Positions 52,056-61,158 of a stretch of DNA of 64,000 nt are shown in pieces. Positions within the stretch are counted from its first letter, which is position 1. Each line of letters starts with the position of its first letter. The position numbers and the translations under genes are program-made. Below the pieces are notes generated by a model. It was not told the DNA's origin. It saw nothing but the letters and a program-made list of their open reading frames with translations, and made no database searches. This DNA is from Orbus sasakiae (GTDB lineage Bacteria; Pseudomonadota; Gammaproteobacteria; Enterobacterales; Orbaceae), in NCBI RefSeq assembly GCF_039542345.1, contig NZ_BAABHY010000013.1, positions 17,105 through 81,104 of the forward strand, written 5' to 3'.

Positions 52056-53051
52056 ATGGTAAAAAGAATTATTATTGATTGTGACCCAGGTAATGGTATT
52101 CCTGGTGCCAATGTCGATGATGGCTTAGCAATAGCATTAGCGATTGCCAATCCAAATATAGCCTTAGAACTGATCACCACTGTTTCGGGTAATACGCCTA
52201 GAGATACGGGCTATCATGTAGCAAAAACAATGTTGGACTTGCTTAGCTTAAACATTCCTGTTGCTAAAGGCGCAGCTCAAGCATTATTAGAACCGGCGGC
52301 ACCGTGGCGTGAACATTTAGATAATAATGTCAAAAAACAAGGGCTACTGCACCTTTGGCCACAAACTAATACCAACACAATGATTGATCACGATCTTTCG
52401 GTTAATGCGGCCCAAGCCATCGGTGAACTTGTTTGTAATAATCCACATCAAATATCAGTTGTCGCAATAGGCCCATTAACCAATATCGCACACACCATTC
52501 AACTCTACCCTGAATTTGCTCATTCAGTGGCTGAAATTATTATAATGGGTGGTGTATTTAATGTACCTGGCTATCTGAAAGATACGAATTTTGCTATCGA
52601 CCCAGAGGCCGCTCATATTGTCTTAAATAGTGGTGCAAACATTACACTTGCTCCTTATGATGTGACCACCACCACCATGCTAACTCATCATGATCTTAAT
52701 ATCATTGCCAAAAATGATGATCAGTTAAGCCAATATATAGTCACGACAACACGACCCTGGATGGATTTTTCAATGCAAACCCGCCATATTCCAGGGTGTT
52801 GGATTCATGATGTATTGTGTGTTGCCTATTTAATTGATCCAACGTTTATGGTATCTCAAGAGTATGTGGTTGATGTCGCGTTAGAAGGCGCTTATACGAG
52901 AGGCAGTTCAAGACGTTGGAAAAAAAATGGTTTACGATTAACGGTTGGCATGCCGCCGTTACCACAATCAACCATCAATGTCATTGAACAAGTTGATAAT
53001 CAAAAACTGTTATCTATCATTTTTAATTCACTCGCACAGTATGCAAGATGA
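52056..53051 (+). CDS. Nucleoside hydrolase (IUNH family)
   Basis: A 331-residue calcium-dependent N-ribohydrolase that splits nucleosides to base and ribose. The N-terminal metal motif is present but stretched: DCDPGNGIPGANVDDGLA, where the common form is DxDxGxDD. Other family blocks are AIGPLTNIA, IIIMGGVF, NFAIDPEAAHIVL and the C-terminal HDVLCVAYLIDP with the metal and base-binding His-Asp. Its closest subtype is unclear, so purine or pyrimidine preference cannot be given. It probably forms a unit with the MHS transporter. Confidence 0.9.
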   Translation: MVKRIIIDCDPGNGIPGANVDDGLAIALAIANPNIALELITTVSGNTPRDTGYHVAKTMLDLLSLNIPVAKGAAQALLEPAAPWREHLDNNVKKQGLLHLWPQTNTNTMIDHDLSVNAAQAIGELVCNNPHQISVVAIGPLTNIAHTIQLYPEFAHSVAEIIIMGGVFNVPGYLKDTNFAIDPEAAHIVLNSGANITLAPYDVTTTTMLTHHDLNIIAKNDDQLSQYIVTTTRPWMDFSMQTRHIPGCWIHDVLCVAYLIDPTFMVSQEYVVDVALEGAYTRGSSRRWKKNGLRLTVGMPPLPQSTINVIEQVDNQKLLSIIFNSLAQYAR

Positions 53052-53064
53052 TCAGAAAAAACAA

Positions 53065-53098
53065 TTTACCGACAACTCGGTTATGCGTTGTCGGTAAA
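53065..53098. terminator. Strong terminator hairpin, nucleoside hydrolase / ppnP
   Basis: TTTACCGACAAC (53065-53076) pairs perfectly over 12 bp with GTTGTCGGTAAA (53087-53098). On the minus strand it is followed by TTGTTTTTT, so it is a good terminator for ppnP and probably also for the converging hydrolase gene. Confidence 0.85.
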
Positions 53099-53106
53099 AT
53101 AATCAT

Positions 53107-53391
53107 TTATAAATAACGGCATAAATATGCAGTTGGTTCAACAACTTGAACATTAAATTCTGCTTTACCCTGCACATGGAAAACCTGACCTGCTTCAAAA
53201 ATTTGCCAGTCAGTTGCCGATGGTAACAATACATTTAAAGAACCAGAAATCACGGTCATTTCCTCTGGCTTATTGGTACTAAACGTGTATTCTCCTGGTA
53301 CCATTACACCGACACTCGATTCACCACTTGTTGCATTGGTAAAACTGATCGATTTCACTTTTCCGGTAAAATATTCATTAACTGTTAACAT
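53107..53391 (-). CDS. ppnP: Pyrimidine/purine nucleoside phosphorylase PpnP
   Basis: A 94-residue single cupin of the YaiE/PpnP family that phosphorolyses many nucleosides. Family blocks are VKSISFTNATSGESSVGVMVPGEY, EMTVISGSLNVLLP and AGQVFHVQGKAEFNV. It has the usual length. It converges on the nucleoside hydrolase, so two different base-releasing enzymes are adjacent. Confidence 0.94.
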   Translation of the reverse strand: MLTVNEYFTGKVKSISFTNATSGESSVGVMVPGEYTFSTNKPEEMTVISGSLNVLLPSATDWQIFEAGQVFHVQGKAEFNVQVVEPTAYLCRYL

Positions 53392-53757
53392 GCTTAAGCC
53401 CTTTTTTGTGAATTAAGTTTGATTGACACTATTTAGTATATACGCAATCAATCACAAGCGATATAAACATAAAAAGAATTAATCTCACTAAAATAGTGCT
53501 AATAGGTGGTGCCAAAATAGGGATACATGGTACTGAAAAAAAACCAAATTTATCGTTAGCTTTTATCATTTAAATAGCTTGTTATAAAAATAATCACTTG
53601 ATTTAATTAGCAATTATCATTGTAGTCAAATTTATCAATTAACAATATAGATGAATATTGATATTTTTTAATAAAATTATCATTGATTTAATTAACAATT
53701 CCGTCCAAAATTAGCGGTTCAGCATGTGCTGTCTAACAAAAGGTAACCACCCGAGAT
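53392..53757. other. AT-rich intergenic region between ppnP and yoaE
   Basis: 366 bases containing the divergent promoters of ppnP and yoaE. I see no gene. A short palindrome CAGCATGTGCTG lies near 53720, about 25 bases before the yoaE start. I looked for a manganese riboswitch, which precedes some TerC-family genes, and found nothing convincing. Confidence 0.4.
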
Positions 53758-55335
53758 ATGGAATGGATCATGGATCCAACAATTTGGATTGGACTCTCAA
53801 CACTTATTGTTCTTGAGATTGTTCTTGGTATTGATAATATCGTTTTTATCGCAATTCTTGCCGAAAAACTCCCACCCGAAAAACGTGATCATGCTCGTAT
53901 AATAGGCCTTTCTTTAGCCCTTATTATGCGTATTATTTTGTTAATGTTCACCGGATGGCTTGTCACATTAACAACACCAATATTTTCAGCTTTTGGTATG
54001 AATTTTAACGCACGGCAACTGATTATGTTAGTTGGTGGTGTGTTCTTATTATTTAAAGCGACAATGGAGTTAAATGAGCGGCTCGAAGGTAAATCGCACG
54101 AATCAACCAAGCAAAAGAAAACATCTCACTTTTGGACAGTTGTCGCTCAAATTGTTGTGCTTGATGCGGTTTTCTCTTTAGACTCCGTTATTACCGCTGT
54201 TGGTATGGTGGAGCATGTACCAATCATGATTGTTGCAGTGTGTTTTGCAATGGTTATCATGATGATTGCAAGTAAACCCCTGGCAAACTTTGTTAATACG
54301 CATCCAACGATTGTTATTTTATGTTTAAGCTTTTTATTAATGATTGGTTTCAGCCTTGTTGCAGAAGGATTTGGGTTCTCAATACCTAAAGGATACTTAT
54401 ATGCTGCAATCGGCTTCTCGATCATGATTGAGTTCTTCAATCAAATGGCAAGTTTTAATCGCAGACGTTTTTTAAGCAAAAAACCATTGCGTCAACGAAC
54501 TGCTGAAGCGGTATTAAACCTGCTTAAGGGAGATTCCGAAGATGAAGATCTTGATAGTAATACTAAAGATTTAGTCGCCGATGCAGGACGTAAAGCAGCC
54601 GTTTTTAATGCCCAAGAACTCGGTATGATTGAACGCGTTTTAGGCCTTGCTCAGCGTTCAGTCAGTAGCATTATGACATCAAGACAAAATGTTAAAATGC
54701 TTAATATTAATGATGACCGTGAAGAAATTTTAAAAGAGATTACTGAAAATCAGCATGCTCGTCTGATTGTGACTGATAATGTATCGATTGATGAACCGAT
54801 CGGGATTGTGCAAGTGAATGATCTTTTAAAAGAGGTACTGCATAATCGTAAAGATATTTCGATTTCTAAACTGGTCAAACAACCATTAATTTTTCCAGAA
54901 ACCATCTCTTTGTTGGTTGCGCTTGAACAATTTAAAAATGCCAAAACGCATTTTGCTTTTGTTGTCGACGAATTTGGTTCAATGCAAGGTATTGTTTCGG
55001 TCACCGATGTGATTGAAACCATTGCAGGTGAATTTCCAACCGAAGATGAAGATATTGATGTCAGACACGATATTCAGTGCTGCGGTGAAAACTGCTGGAT
55101 CGCCAATGGCTATACTCCACTTGAAGAACTGGTACGATTTGTTCCGATTGAATTGGATGATAAGCGTGAGTACCATACCTTGGCTGGATTAGTGATGGAA
55201 AAATCGCAACATATCCCTGAAGTTGGTGAAATCATTCAGGCTGGTGATTATCTATTTGAAATTTTGGAAGTCGATAGTCATCGGATTATTAAAGTCAAAA
55301 TTACGCATGTCGATCATGCAGAATATCAGATCTAA
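53758..55335 (+). CDS. yoaE: TerC-family membrane protein with CBS and CorC domains (YoaE type)
   Basis: A 525-residue protein. The TerC domain (about 1-235) has seven or so helices with the metal-type acids in LEIVLGIDNIVFIAILA and LDAVFSLDSVITAVGMV. A pair of CBS domains occupies about 300-420 and a CorC/HlyC transporter-associated domain about 440-525. Layout and sequence follow E. coli YoaE. TerC relatives are linked to metal ion export, notably manganese. Its specific ion is not visible. Confidence 0.9.
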   Translation: MEWIMDPTIWIGLSTLIVLEIVLGIDNIVFIAILAEKLPPEKRDHARIIGLSLALIMRIILLMFTGWLVTLTTPIFSAFGMNFNARQLIMLVGGVFLLFKATMELNERLEGKSHESTKQKKTSHFWTVVAQIVVLDAVFSLDSVITAVGMVEHVPIMIVAVCFAMVIMMIASKPLANFVNTHPTIVILCLSFLLMIGFSLVAEGFGFSIPKGYLYAAIGFSIMIEFFNQMASFNRRRFLSKKPLRQRTAEAVLNLLKGDSEDEDLDSNTKDLVADAGRKAAVFNAQELGMIERVLGLAQRSVSSIMTSRQNVKMLNINDDREEILKEITENQHARLIVTDNVSIDEPIGIVQVNDLLKEVLHNRKDISISKLVKQPLIFPETISLLVALEQFKNAKTHFAFVVDEFGSMQGIVSVTDVIETIAGEFPTEDEDIDVRHDIQCCGENCWIANGYTPLEELVRFVPIELDDKREYHTLAGLVMEKSQHIPEVGEIIQAGDYLFEILEVDSHRIIKVKITHVDHAEYQI

Positions 55336-55343
55336 TTAAGCAT

Positions 55344-55377
55344 GGTAGGAAGGAGCAATTCTTCCTATCGTCATTTT
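55344..55377 (+). terminator. Terminator after yoaE
   Basis: GGTAGGAAG (55344-55352) pairs with CTTCCTATC (55361-55369) with one G-T pair and is followed by GTCATTTT. Confidence 0.65.
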
Positions 55378-55516
55378 AAATCCTTCAAAAATCACCATCA
55401 GATTTTTTGCAATTTCTGCAGAAAAATATCAAAATATTTAACAAAATAAGTTAAAAATACGCTAAACTAAGCCGGATTATTATTATATTGGATGAATTAT
55501 TTTAAAGGAGGTGAAA

Positions 55517-57292
55517 ATGCATGATACAGGGCCACTACTTGCAGCAATCATTGGCGGTATCGTTTTAGCTGCTATTTTAGGTATGCTGGCTAATCGATTG
55601 CGAATTTCACCTTTAGTCGGTTATTTAATTGCCGGCATTATTTTTGGACCTGCAACCCCAGGTTATGTCGCGGATACAGCCATTATCAGCCAGTTAGCTG
55701 AAATTGGCGTCATTTTATTAATGTTTGCCGTTGGCCTACACTTTTCCCTTAAAGATCTATTATCCGTAAAATCAATTGCGATTCCTGGTGCCGTTGTGCA
55801 AATTGCCGTTGCAACATTGCTAGGTATGGGATTATCTGCCGTGATCGGTTGGTCAATTACCACCGGTTTAGTATTTGGTTTGTGCTTATCGACTGCCAGT
55901 ACCGTCGTACTTTTACGTGCACTCGAAGAACGCGATTTAATTGAAAGTAAACGTGGCCGTATAGCAATAGGATGGTTGATTGTTGAAGATTTGGTGATGG
56001 TATTAACTTTAGTCCTTTTACCACCAATTGTCACCATGCTTGGTGATAATGACCATGTTAACTTTTGGGATATTGTCATCGAAATTACTAAAACCATTGG
56101 CTTAGTGATTATTTTTATTGTGTTAATGATTCTAGTCGGTCGCCGAGTGATACCGTGGTTATTGGCGAAAAGTGCCAGTACCGGTTCGGAAGAACTTTTT
56201 ACACTTTCTGTTCTCGGTATTGCATTAGGTATTGCACTCGCTGCAGTACAACTGTTTGGCGCATCCTTTGCACTTGGGGCATTCTTTGCTGGAATGGCGC
56301 TCACCGAGTCTGAGCTGAGCCACCGTGCAGCCAATAATATTTTGCCGTTAAAAGATGCTTTTGCGGTATTATTCTTTGTTTCAGTTGGGATGCTTTTCGA
56401 TCCTCAGATTTTGATTCAACACCCTATTGCCACATTATCAACAGTCGCTATCATCATTTTTGGTAAATCCATTGCGGCCTACTTGATAGTACGCGTCTTT
56501 GGACATACCAAACGTACCGCGTTAACAATTTCAGCAAGCCTTGCACAAATAGGTGAATTTGCCTTTATTCTGGCGGCACTGGGTAAATTATTAGGTGTGT
56601 TCCCAAATGAAGCCTATAGCCTGATCTTAGCCGGTGCCATTATTTCGATTGTGATCAACCCATTCATCTTTAATCTTGTTGAACATTACTTATCTAAAAC
56701 AGAGAGCATTGTCGATAAGATCATCGACCCAGTGGCAGTGATTAACCAACAAATTCCGAAAGGGCTTAAAGGACATGCAATACTCGTGGGGCATGGCCGA
56801 TTAGGGAGTACCATTGCAAGGCAACTGAGAGCTCGCGGTATCCCTTTTGTTGTTGTAGATAACTCACTCACCTTAATTGAACAATTGCGTAATGATGATG
56901 TCATTGCCGTATTTGGTAATGCATCAAAATCAGAAACGCTTGAATTAGCTCAATTACAAACCGCAAGATGGTTAATTATTTCGACACCTAATGGTTACGA
57001 AGCTGGTGAAATTTGCTCGCAAGCACGAGAGGCAAGACCCGATCTTGAGATTTATGTTAGAGCATTTTATGATGACGAAGCAGAATACATTGCCGAACAT
57101 GGTGCAACGGGTGTTATCACGGGTGAAGAGGAAATCGCTAAACATATTTTGGCATTATTACACTTAGATCCAACAACCCCTCAGGAAACAGAATCTGCCG
57201 AAACGGAAGAAGAAAAGTTAGAAAAAGAGAAAAAAATCAACATACCAGTAAATGCTAACTTACCAGAAGGAAATGGTAGCCCTATCGAATAA
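55517..57292 (+). CDS. ybaL: CPA2 cation:proton antiporter, YbaL type
   Basis: A 591-residue protein with an antiporter membrane domain (about 1-390, twelve or more helices; SPLVGYLIAGIIFGP, GLCLSTASTVVLLRALEER, IGWLIVEDLVMVLTLVLLP) and a C-terminal TrkA-N/RCK domain starting HAILVGHGRLGSTIARQL near 415. It matches E. coli YbaL across the length. The acidic tail after about 560 is extended. The ATG at 55517 follows a full AGGAGGTGA; the open frame starts at a GTG two codons before. Confidence 0.92.
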   Translation: MHDTGPLLAAIIGGIVLAAILGMLANRLRISPLVGYLIAGIIFGPATPGYVADTAIISQLAEIGVILLMFAVGLHFSLKDLLSVKSIAIPGAVVQIAVATLLGMGLSAVIGWSITTGLVFGLCLSTASTVVLLRALEERDLIESKRGRIAIGWLIVEDLVMVLTLVLLPPIVTMLGDNDHVNFWDIVIEITKTIGLVIIFIVLMILVGRRVIPWLLAKSASTGSEELFTLSVLGIALGIALAAVQLFGASFALGAFFAGMALTESELSHRAANNILPLKDAFAVLFFVSVGMLFDPQILIQHPIATLSTVAIIIFGKSIAAYLIVRVFGHTKRTALTISASLAQIGEFAFILAALGKLLGVFPNEAYSLILAGAIISIVINPFIFNLVEHYLSKTESIVDKIIDPVAVINQQIPKGLKGHAILVGHGRLGSTIARQLRARGIPFVVVDNSLTLIEQLRNDDVIAVFGNASKSETLELAQLQTARWLIISTPNGYEAGEICSQAREARPDLEIYVRAFYDDEAEYIAEHGATGVITGEEEIAKHILALLHLDPTTPQETESAETEEEKLEKEKKINIPVNANLPEGNGSPIE

Positions 57293-57298
57293 AAATAC

Positions 57299-57337
57299 TT
57301 GACCTTGCTTTATATCTGTCAATAATAGCAGGGTCAA
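57299..57337 (+). terminator. Terminator after ybaL
   Basis: TTGACCTTGCT (57299-57309) pairs with AGCAGGGTCAA (57327-57337) with one G-T pair, followed by a T-rich stretch. Confidence 0.6.
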
Positions 57338-57374
57338 ATTTACATTTCTTACAATTCATCAATTAGGTTTTTAT

Positions 57375-58706
57375 ATGAATAATGCTCAATCAAGTAGTCA
57401 ACGTTCTTTATTGGAAAAACTCTTCCAATTAAAAGAGAAAAAATCGACTGTTGGTACAGAAGTTATTGCCGGATGTACAACGTTTTTAACCATGGTGTAC
57501 ATTATCTTTGTTAACCCTGAAATCTTAAGCGCAACAGGCATGGACCGTAATGCTGTTTTTGTGCTTACCTGCTTAGTTACTGCATTTGCCAGTATTCTAA
57601 TGGGGCTTGCTTCTAACTTACCCATTGCCTTGGCACCTGCTATGGGACTTAATGCCTTTTTTGCTTATGGTATTTGTATTGGTATGGGGTATTCATGGCA
57701 AATTGGTATGGGGGCAATTTTCTGGGGATCATTGATTTTCTTTGTATTGTCATTATTCAAAGTTCGCCATTGGTTAATCTCTAATATTCCACAGTGTTTA
57801 CGTGTTGGTATTAGTGCGGGTATTGGTTTATTTATTGCGTTTATGGGTTTCCAAAACATGGGGATCGTGACCTACTCTCCAGCAACGCTATTAACAATGG
57901 GTAATATTCTATCGCTCAAAGTGCTTCTTGGTTCACTTGGCTTTTTTATCATTATTATACTAGCAGCACGTAACTTCCATGCTGCTGTTTTGGTTTCGAT
58001 TTTAGTTGTTACCTTATTAGCATTATGGCTTGACCCAAATATTCATTATGCTGGCATCGTTTCACTGCCACCTGATGTCACCACCGTTGTTGGTCATATT
58101 GATTTAGCCGGTTCATTTAATTTAGGTATGATGGGCGTTATCTTCTCGATTATGATTGTCAGCTTATTTGACTCATCGGGTACTATCTTAGCGGTAACAG
58201 ATAAAGCAGGCATTTCAGATGAAAAAGGCCGTTTCCCTAAAATGCGTCAAGCATTATTAGTTGATAGTTTTAGTTCATCTTTAGGTGGATTATTTGGGAC
58301 GTCATCCGTATTAACTTATATTGAAAGCTCAGCGGGTGTCTCTGTTGGTGGTCGTACAGGTTTAACATCTGTGGTGGTGGGTATTTTATTTTTAGTGGTT
58401 ATTTTCTTATCACCACTGGCACACTTAGTACCAAGTTATGCAACCTCTGGCGCGCTTATTTTTGTTGGGATCCTAATGGTATCTAGCTTAGTAAAAGTCA
58501 ATTGGTCTGATTTAACAGAAGCAACACCGGCTTTCATTACAGCATTAATGATGCCTTTTGCTTTTGCTATCACCGAAGGGGTTGCATTAGGTTTTATCTC
58601 TTATGTTGTATTAAAAGCTTTCACTGGTAAGTTTAAAGATCTTAATGTATGTGTTGTTGCTGTTGCAGTGCTATTTGTCCTTAAATTTATTTTTATTGGT
58701 CACTAA
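57375..58706 (+). CDS. NCS2 purine permease (AzgA/AdeP type)
   Basis: A 443-residue nucleobase:cation symporter of the AzgA-like NCS2 branch, with about twelve to fourteen helices. Family blocks are EVIAGCTTFLTMVYIIFVNP, ALAPAMGLNAFFAYG, GVGISAGIGLF-like RVGISAGIGLFIAFMG and LFGTSSVLTYIESSAGVSVGGRTG. E. coli members transport adenine (AdeP/AdeQ) or guanine/hypoxanthine (GhxP/GhxQ). I cannot separate these by eye. It would supply purine bases, in keeping with the nucleoside genes nearby. Confidence 0.9.
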   Translation: MNNAQSSSQRSLLEKLFQLKEKKSTVGTEVIAGCTTFLTMVYIIFVNPEILSATGMDRNAVFVLTCLVTAFASILMGLASNLPIALAPAMGLNAFFAYGICIGMGYSWQIGMGAIFWGSLIFFVLSLFKVRHWLISNIPQCLRVGISAGIGLFIAFMGFQNMGIVTYSPATLLTMGNILSLKVLLGSLGFFIIIILAARNFHAAVLVSILVVTLLALWLDPNIHYAGIVSLPPDVTTVVGHIDLAGSFNLGMMGVIFSIMIVSLFDSSGTILAVTDKAGISDEKGRFPKMRQALLVDSFSSSLGGLFGTSSVLTYIESSAGVSVGGRTGLTSVVVGILFLVVIFLSPLAHLVPSYATSGALIFVGILMVSSLVKVNWSDLTEATPAFITALMMPFAFAITEGVALGFISYVVLKAFTGKFKDLNVCVVAVAVLFVLKFIFIGH

Positions 58707-58722
58707 TACCCATTTAAAATAT

Positions 58723-58749
58723 CGGCGAGCTTAAACTCGCCGTTTTATT
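58723..58749 (+). terminator. Terminator after the NCS2 permease
   Basis: CGGCGAG (58723-58729) pairs perfectly with CTCGCCG (58736-58742) around a six-base loop and is followed by TTTTATT. A good intrinsic terminator. Confidence 0.85.
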
Positions 58750-58807
58750 AACGCTATTTTCGTTATTTTTTTATCATAACCTATAAATATAGTGTAAAAA
58801 TAGCTTT

Positions 58808-59545
58808 TTATAGTATCGCTAATTCTTCAATATATCGTCCCGTCTTCAACGCAAAAAATTCAATTACAGCTCTAGGGCTACGATTAATAATACGGTGCAC
58901 CGGGAAATCAATATCTTTAATTAAAGATAAACAGTTTTCAAAACTTCCCACGTTATAAGCGACATGAGAGTCAGAGCCAAACGATATCATGCCCCCCGCA
59001 TCTTTCACGGCTTGTGCAATTTGTCGGCAGTTATCATCACTTCCTTTTCGGGAAATAAACGATGAATTGTTAATTTCTAACGCAACTTGATACTCTTTTG
59101 CCACTTTTGCTACTGCATCAATATGTATCGGATAATTCGGATTACCTGGGTGACTAATAATGTTAACTTTCGGATTTTTAATTGTTGCAATCATTGCTTC
59201 GGTATTTTTATCAATCCCCATTGATGGGCAAGCAGGTTCATGAAATCCCGCAATCACCATGTCTAACTCTCGGTACATTCCATCATCACAATCAATATCA
59301 CCGTGTAGATTTAAAATGTTAGCTTCAATACCACGCAAAATCCCAACCCCATCAACGATACGCGGAATTATTCGCATATTAATAAAATGCCAACGGTGCG
59401 GACTATCCCCTAGGGCCATTCCATGATCCGTAATCGCAATCAATTTTAAGCCTTGAATTTTAGCTTGTTGAATATATTCATGCACAGTACTGTAAGCATG
59501 CGTACTTGCCACGGTATGCATATGGAGATCCGTTAAATATTGCAT
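58808..59545 (-). CDS. ycdX: PHP-family phosphatase YcdX
   Basis: A 245-residue trinuclear zinc PHP protein. Metal motifs in order are DLHMHTVAST near the start, AITDHG, EANILN, GFHEP, IISHPGNP and GSDSH near the end. It follows E. coli YcdX closely; YcdX acts as a phosphatase and affects swarming. The ORF is open from 59626, but the ATG at 59545, with AAGGT before it, starts the conserved DLHMH block at the usual distance. Confidence 0.94.
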   Translation of the reverse strand: MQYLTDLHMHTVASTHAYSTVHEYIQQAKIQGLKLIAITDHGMALGDSPHRWHFINMRIIPRIVDGVGILRGIEANILNLHGDIDCDDGMYRELDMVIAGFHEPACPSMGIDKNTEAMIATIKNPKVNIISHPGNPNYPIHIDAVAKVAKEYQVALEINNSSFISRKGSDDNCRQIAQAVKDAGGMISFGSDSHVAYNVGSFENCLSLIKDIDFPVHRIINRSPRAVIEFFALKTGRYIEELAIL

Positions 59546-59657
59546 ATAAGGTACCTTTTTAGCGAAAGTTGCTATCATAACAAAATCGATGGGTTGTATA
59601 ATAAGTAACCTTTTTAAAGCAAGCAATCACTTTTGGGTATTCACAAAGGATAAAATA

Positions 59658-60491
59658 ATGAAAAATCCAGCATTATCATTACTCATTTTGTGTTTCAGTT
59701 TATCTTATTTTGCCAATGCACAGGATTTCAATAAACCATCTCCAAACAGTGATTACAAGATTGGTCTGGATTATTATCAACAAAATGATTATGTAGCCGC
59801 GCTACCTTTCTTACAACGAGCAGCTGATAATCATGATGCTGATGGACAATATACTTTAGGTATTATGTATTTATTAGGACAAGGTGTAACACAAGATAAT
59901 ATTAAAGCACAGACTCTATTTCAACAATCAGCGGAACAAGGACACCTTGATAGCCAATATAATTTAGCCTTACTGCTTGCACAACATAAACATATCAAAG
60001 AGGCGATAGGCTGGTTTGAAAAAGCAGCAACACAAGGTAGTGCTGATGCACAGCATAATCTGGGTGTCATATATTATAAGGGACTCGGGGTTACGGCTGA
60101 TTATCAACAAGCGTTTAAATGGTACCAACTAGCAGCTGCACAAAATAACCCTTATTCATTAGTTGCTTTAGCCGATTTGTATCGTACTGGAACGGGCACA
60201 ACCCAAAATTTTGTACAAGCGTTTAATTTATATAAGCGTGCAGCTATCAGTGGATACCCTGTTGCATTATCAACGTTAAGTGGCGCTTATTTTTATGGTT
60301 TAGGGACTAAGGCTGATCCCGTAAAAGCTTATGCACTGGCTTGCTATGCGGCACTATATGATGAACCTGAGGCAAGCTTCGCGGAAAACAAACAGTTTGT
60401 AGGTCAAAATTTGAGCGAGCAACAAAAACAACAAGCGAACACTTTATTTGAAGAACTTCAGCATAATTTAAACATTATCGAACAATGGTAA
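59658..60491 (+). CDS. Secreted Sel1-repeat protein
   Basis: A 277-residue protein with a signal peptide (LSLLILCFSLSYFANAQ) and about six Sel1-like repeats of 36 residues, for example ADGQYTLGIMYLLGQGV, ADAQHNLGVIYYKGLGV and PYSLVALADLYRTGTG. Sel1 repeats form alpha-solenoids that bind partner proteins, often in the periplasm. The specific role is unknown. The ATG at 59658 follows AAAGGA; the longer frame from 59589 overlaps the ycdX upstream region and is not preferred. Confidence 0.86.
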   Translation: MKNPALSLLILCFSLSYFANAQDFNKPSPNSDYKIGLDYYQQNDYVAALPFLQRAADNHDADGQYTLGIMYLLGQGVTQDNIKAQTLFQQSAEQGHLDSQYNLALLLAQHKHIKEAIGWFEKAATQGSADAQHNLGVIYYKGLGVTADYQQAFKWYQLAAAQNNPYSLVALADLYRTGTGTTQNFVQAFNLYKRAAISGYPVALSTLSGAYFYGLGTKADPVKAYALACYAALYDEPEASFAENKQFVGQNLSEQQKQQANTLFEELQHNLNIIEQW

Positions 60492-60524
60492 GTGTAAGAT
60501 TATGACATAATGATAAGCAAAAAC

Positions 60525-60553
60525 TTGACATTATCCCTGTTGAGGACTAGAAT
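60525..60553 (+). promoter_or_regulatory. str operon promoter
   Basis: TTGACA (60525-60530), a 17-base spacer and TAGAAT (60548-60553). The bases after the -10 (CTTGCGACCC) are relatively GC-rich, as in stringently controlled promoters. It lies about 110 bases before rpsL. Confidence 0.82.
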
Positions 60554-60560
60554 CTTGCGA

Positions 60561-60589
60561 CCCAAAACCTATATTTTTAGGATTTTGGG
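60561..60589 (+). promoter_or_regulatory. 5' leader hairpin of the str operon
   Basis: CCCAAAACCTA (60561-60571) pairs with TAGGATTTTGGG (60578-60589) with one bulged A. It begins at or next to the predicted transcript 5' end. It may protect the mRNA or act as an attenuator; no T run follows. Confidence 0.55.
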
Positions 60590-60666
60590 CACAGTTATCT
60601 TACGTATCTAAAAGAAAAATTTAAATAGTATTATTTAAAATTATATAAAAAATCAGGAGCTTATTA

Positions 60667-61041
60667 ATGGCAACAATTAATCAGCTGGTACGCAAACCTC
60701 GAGCACTTAAGGAAGTTAAAAGTAACGTTCCAGCTCTTGAAGCATGCCCGCAAAAACGCGGTGTTTGTACTCGTGTTTACACTACAACACCTAAAAAACC
60801 AAACTCAGCACTACGTAAAGTATGTCGTGTGCGTTTAACTAACGGTTTTGAAGTAACCTCTTATATTGGTGGTGAAGGCCATAATCTACAAGAACATAGC
60901 GTAATTTTAATTCGCGGTGGTCGTGTTAAAGATTTACCAGGTGTTCGTTACCATACTGTTCGTGGAGCGCTTGACTGTGCGGGTGTTAAAGACCGTAAAC
61001 AATCACGTTCTAAATACGGTGTGAAAAGACCTAAGGCTTAA
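60667..61041 (+). CDS. rpsL: 30S ribosomal protein S12
   Basis: A 124-residue S12, part of the decoding centre of the small subunit. It begins MATINQLVRKPR and contains the streptomycin-site blocks TPKKPNSALRKVCRVRL and LPGVRYHTVRGALDCAGV. Lys42/Lys87-type positions look wild type (TTTPKKPNS; RVKDLPGVR). It has an AGGAG ribosome site and is first in the str operon. Confidence 0.99.
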   Translation: MATINQLVRKPRALKEVKSNVPALEACPQKRGVCTRVYTTTPKKPNSALRKVCRVRLTNGFEVTSYIGGEGHNLQEHSVILIRGGRVKDLPGVRYHTVRGALDCAGVKDRKQSRSKYGVKRPKA

Positions 61042-61158
61042 TGGTTATCCGTTAAGTAAGGCCAAACTTTATAATTCCATTTAACTCATTTGAGTTTTGG
61101 GTAAACCTGAAATATAGATTTAAGTTTTAAACTTAAAAAGAAAAAACGGAGTATTCCA
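61042..61158 (+). other. rpsL-rpsG gap with palindromes
   Basis: AACTCATTTGAGTT (61083-61096) and a TTTAAGTTT...AAACTTAAA palindrome near 61120-61139 precede the rpsG ribosome site. In E. coli the rpsL-rpsG spacer is where S7 binds to repress its operon, so a similar role is possible. Confidence 0.4.

Noticed and set aside
53392..53757. Manganese (yybP-ykoY type) riboswitch before the TerC-family gene
   Set aside because: Expected from some TerC genes, but I find none of the conserved loop sequences by eye. A covariance-model scan would settle it.
55663..56334. 223-codon open frame on the minus strand
   Set aside because: It lies antisense to ybaL, whose protein matches its family along the whole length. 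Composition is that expected of a shadow frame.
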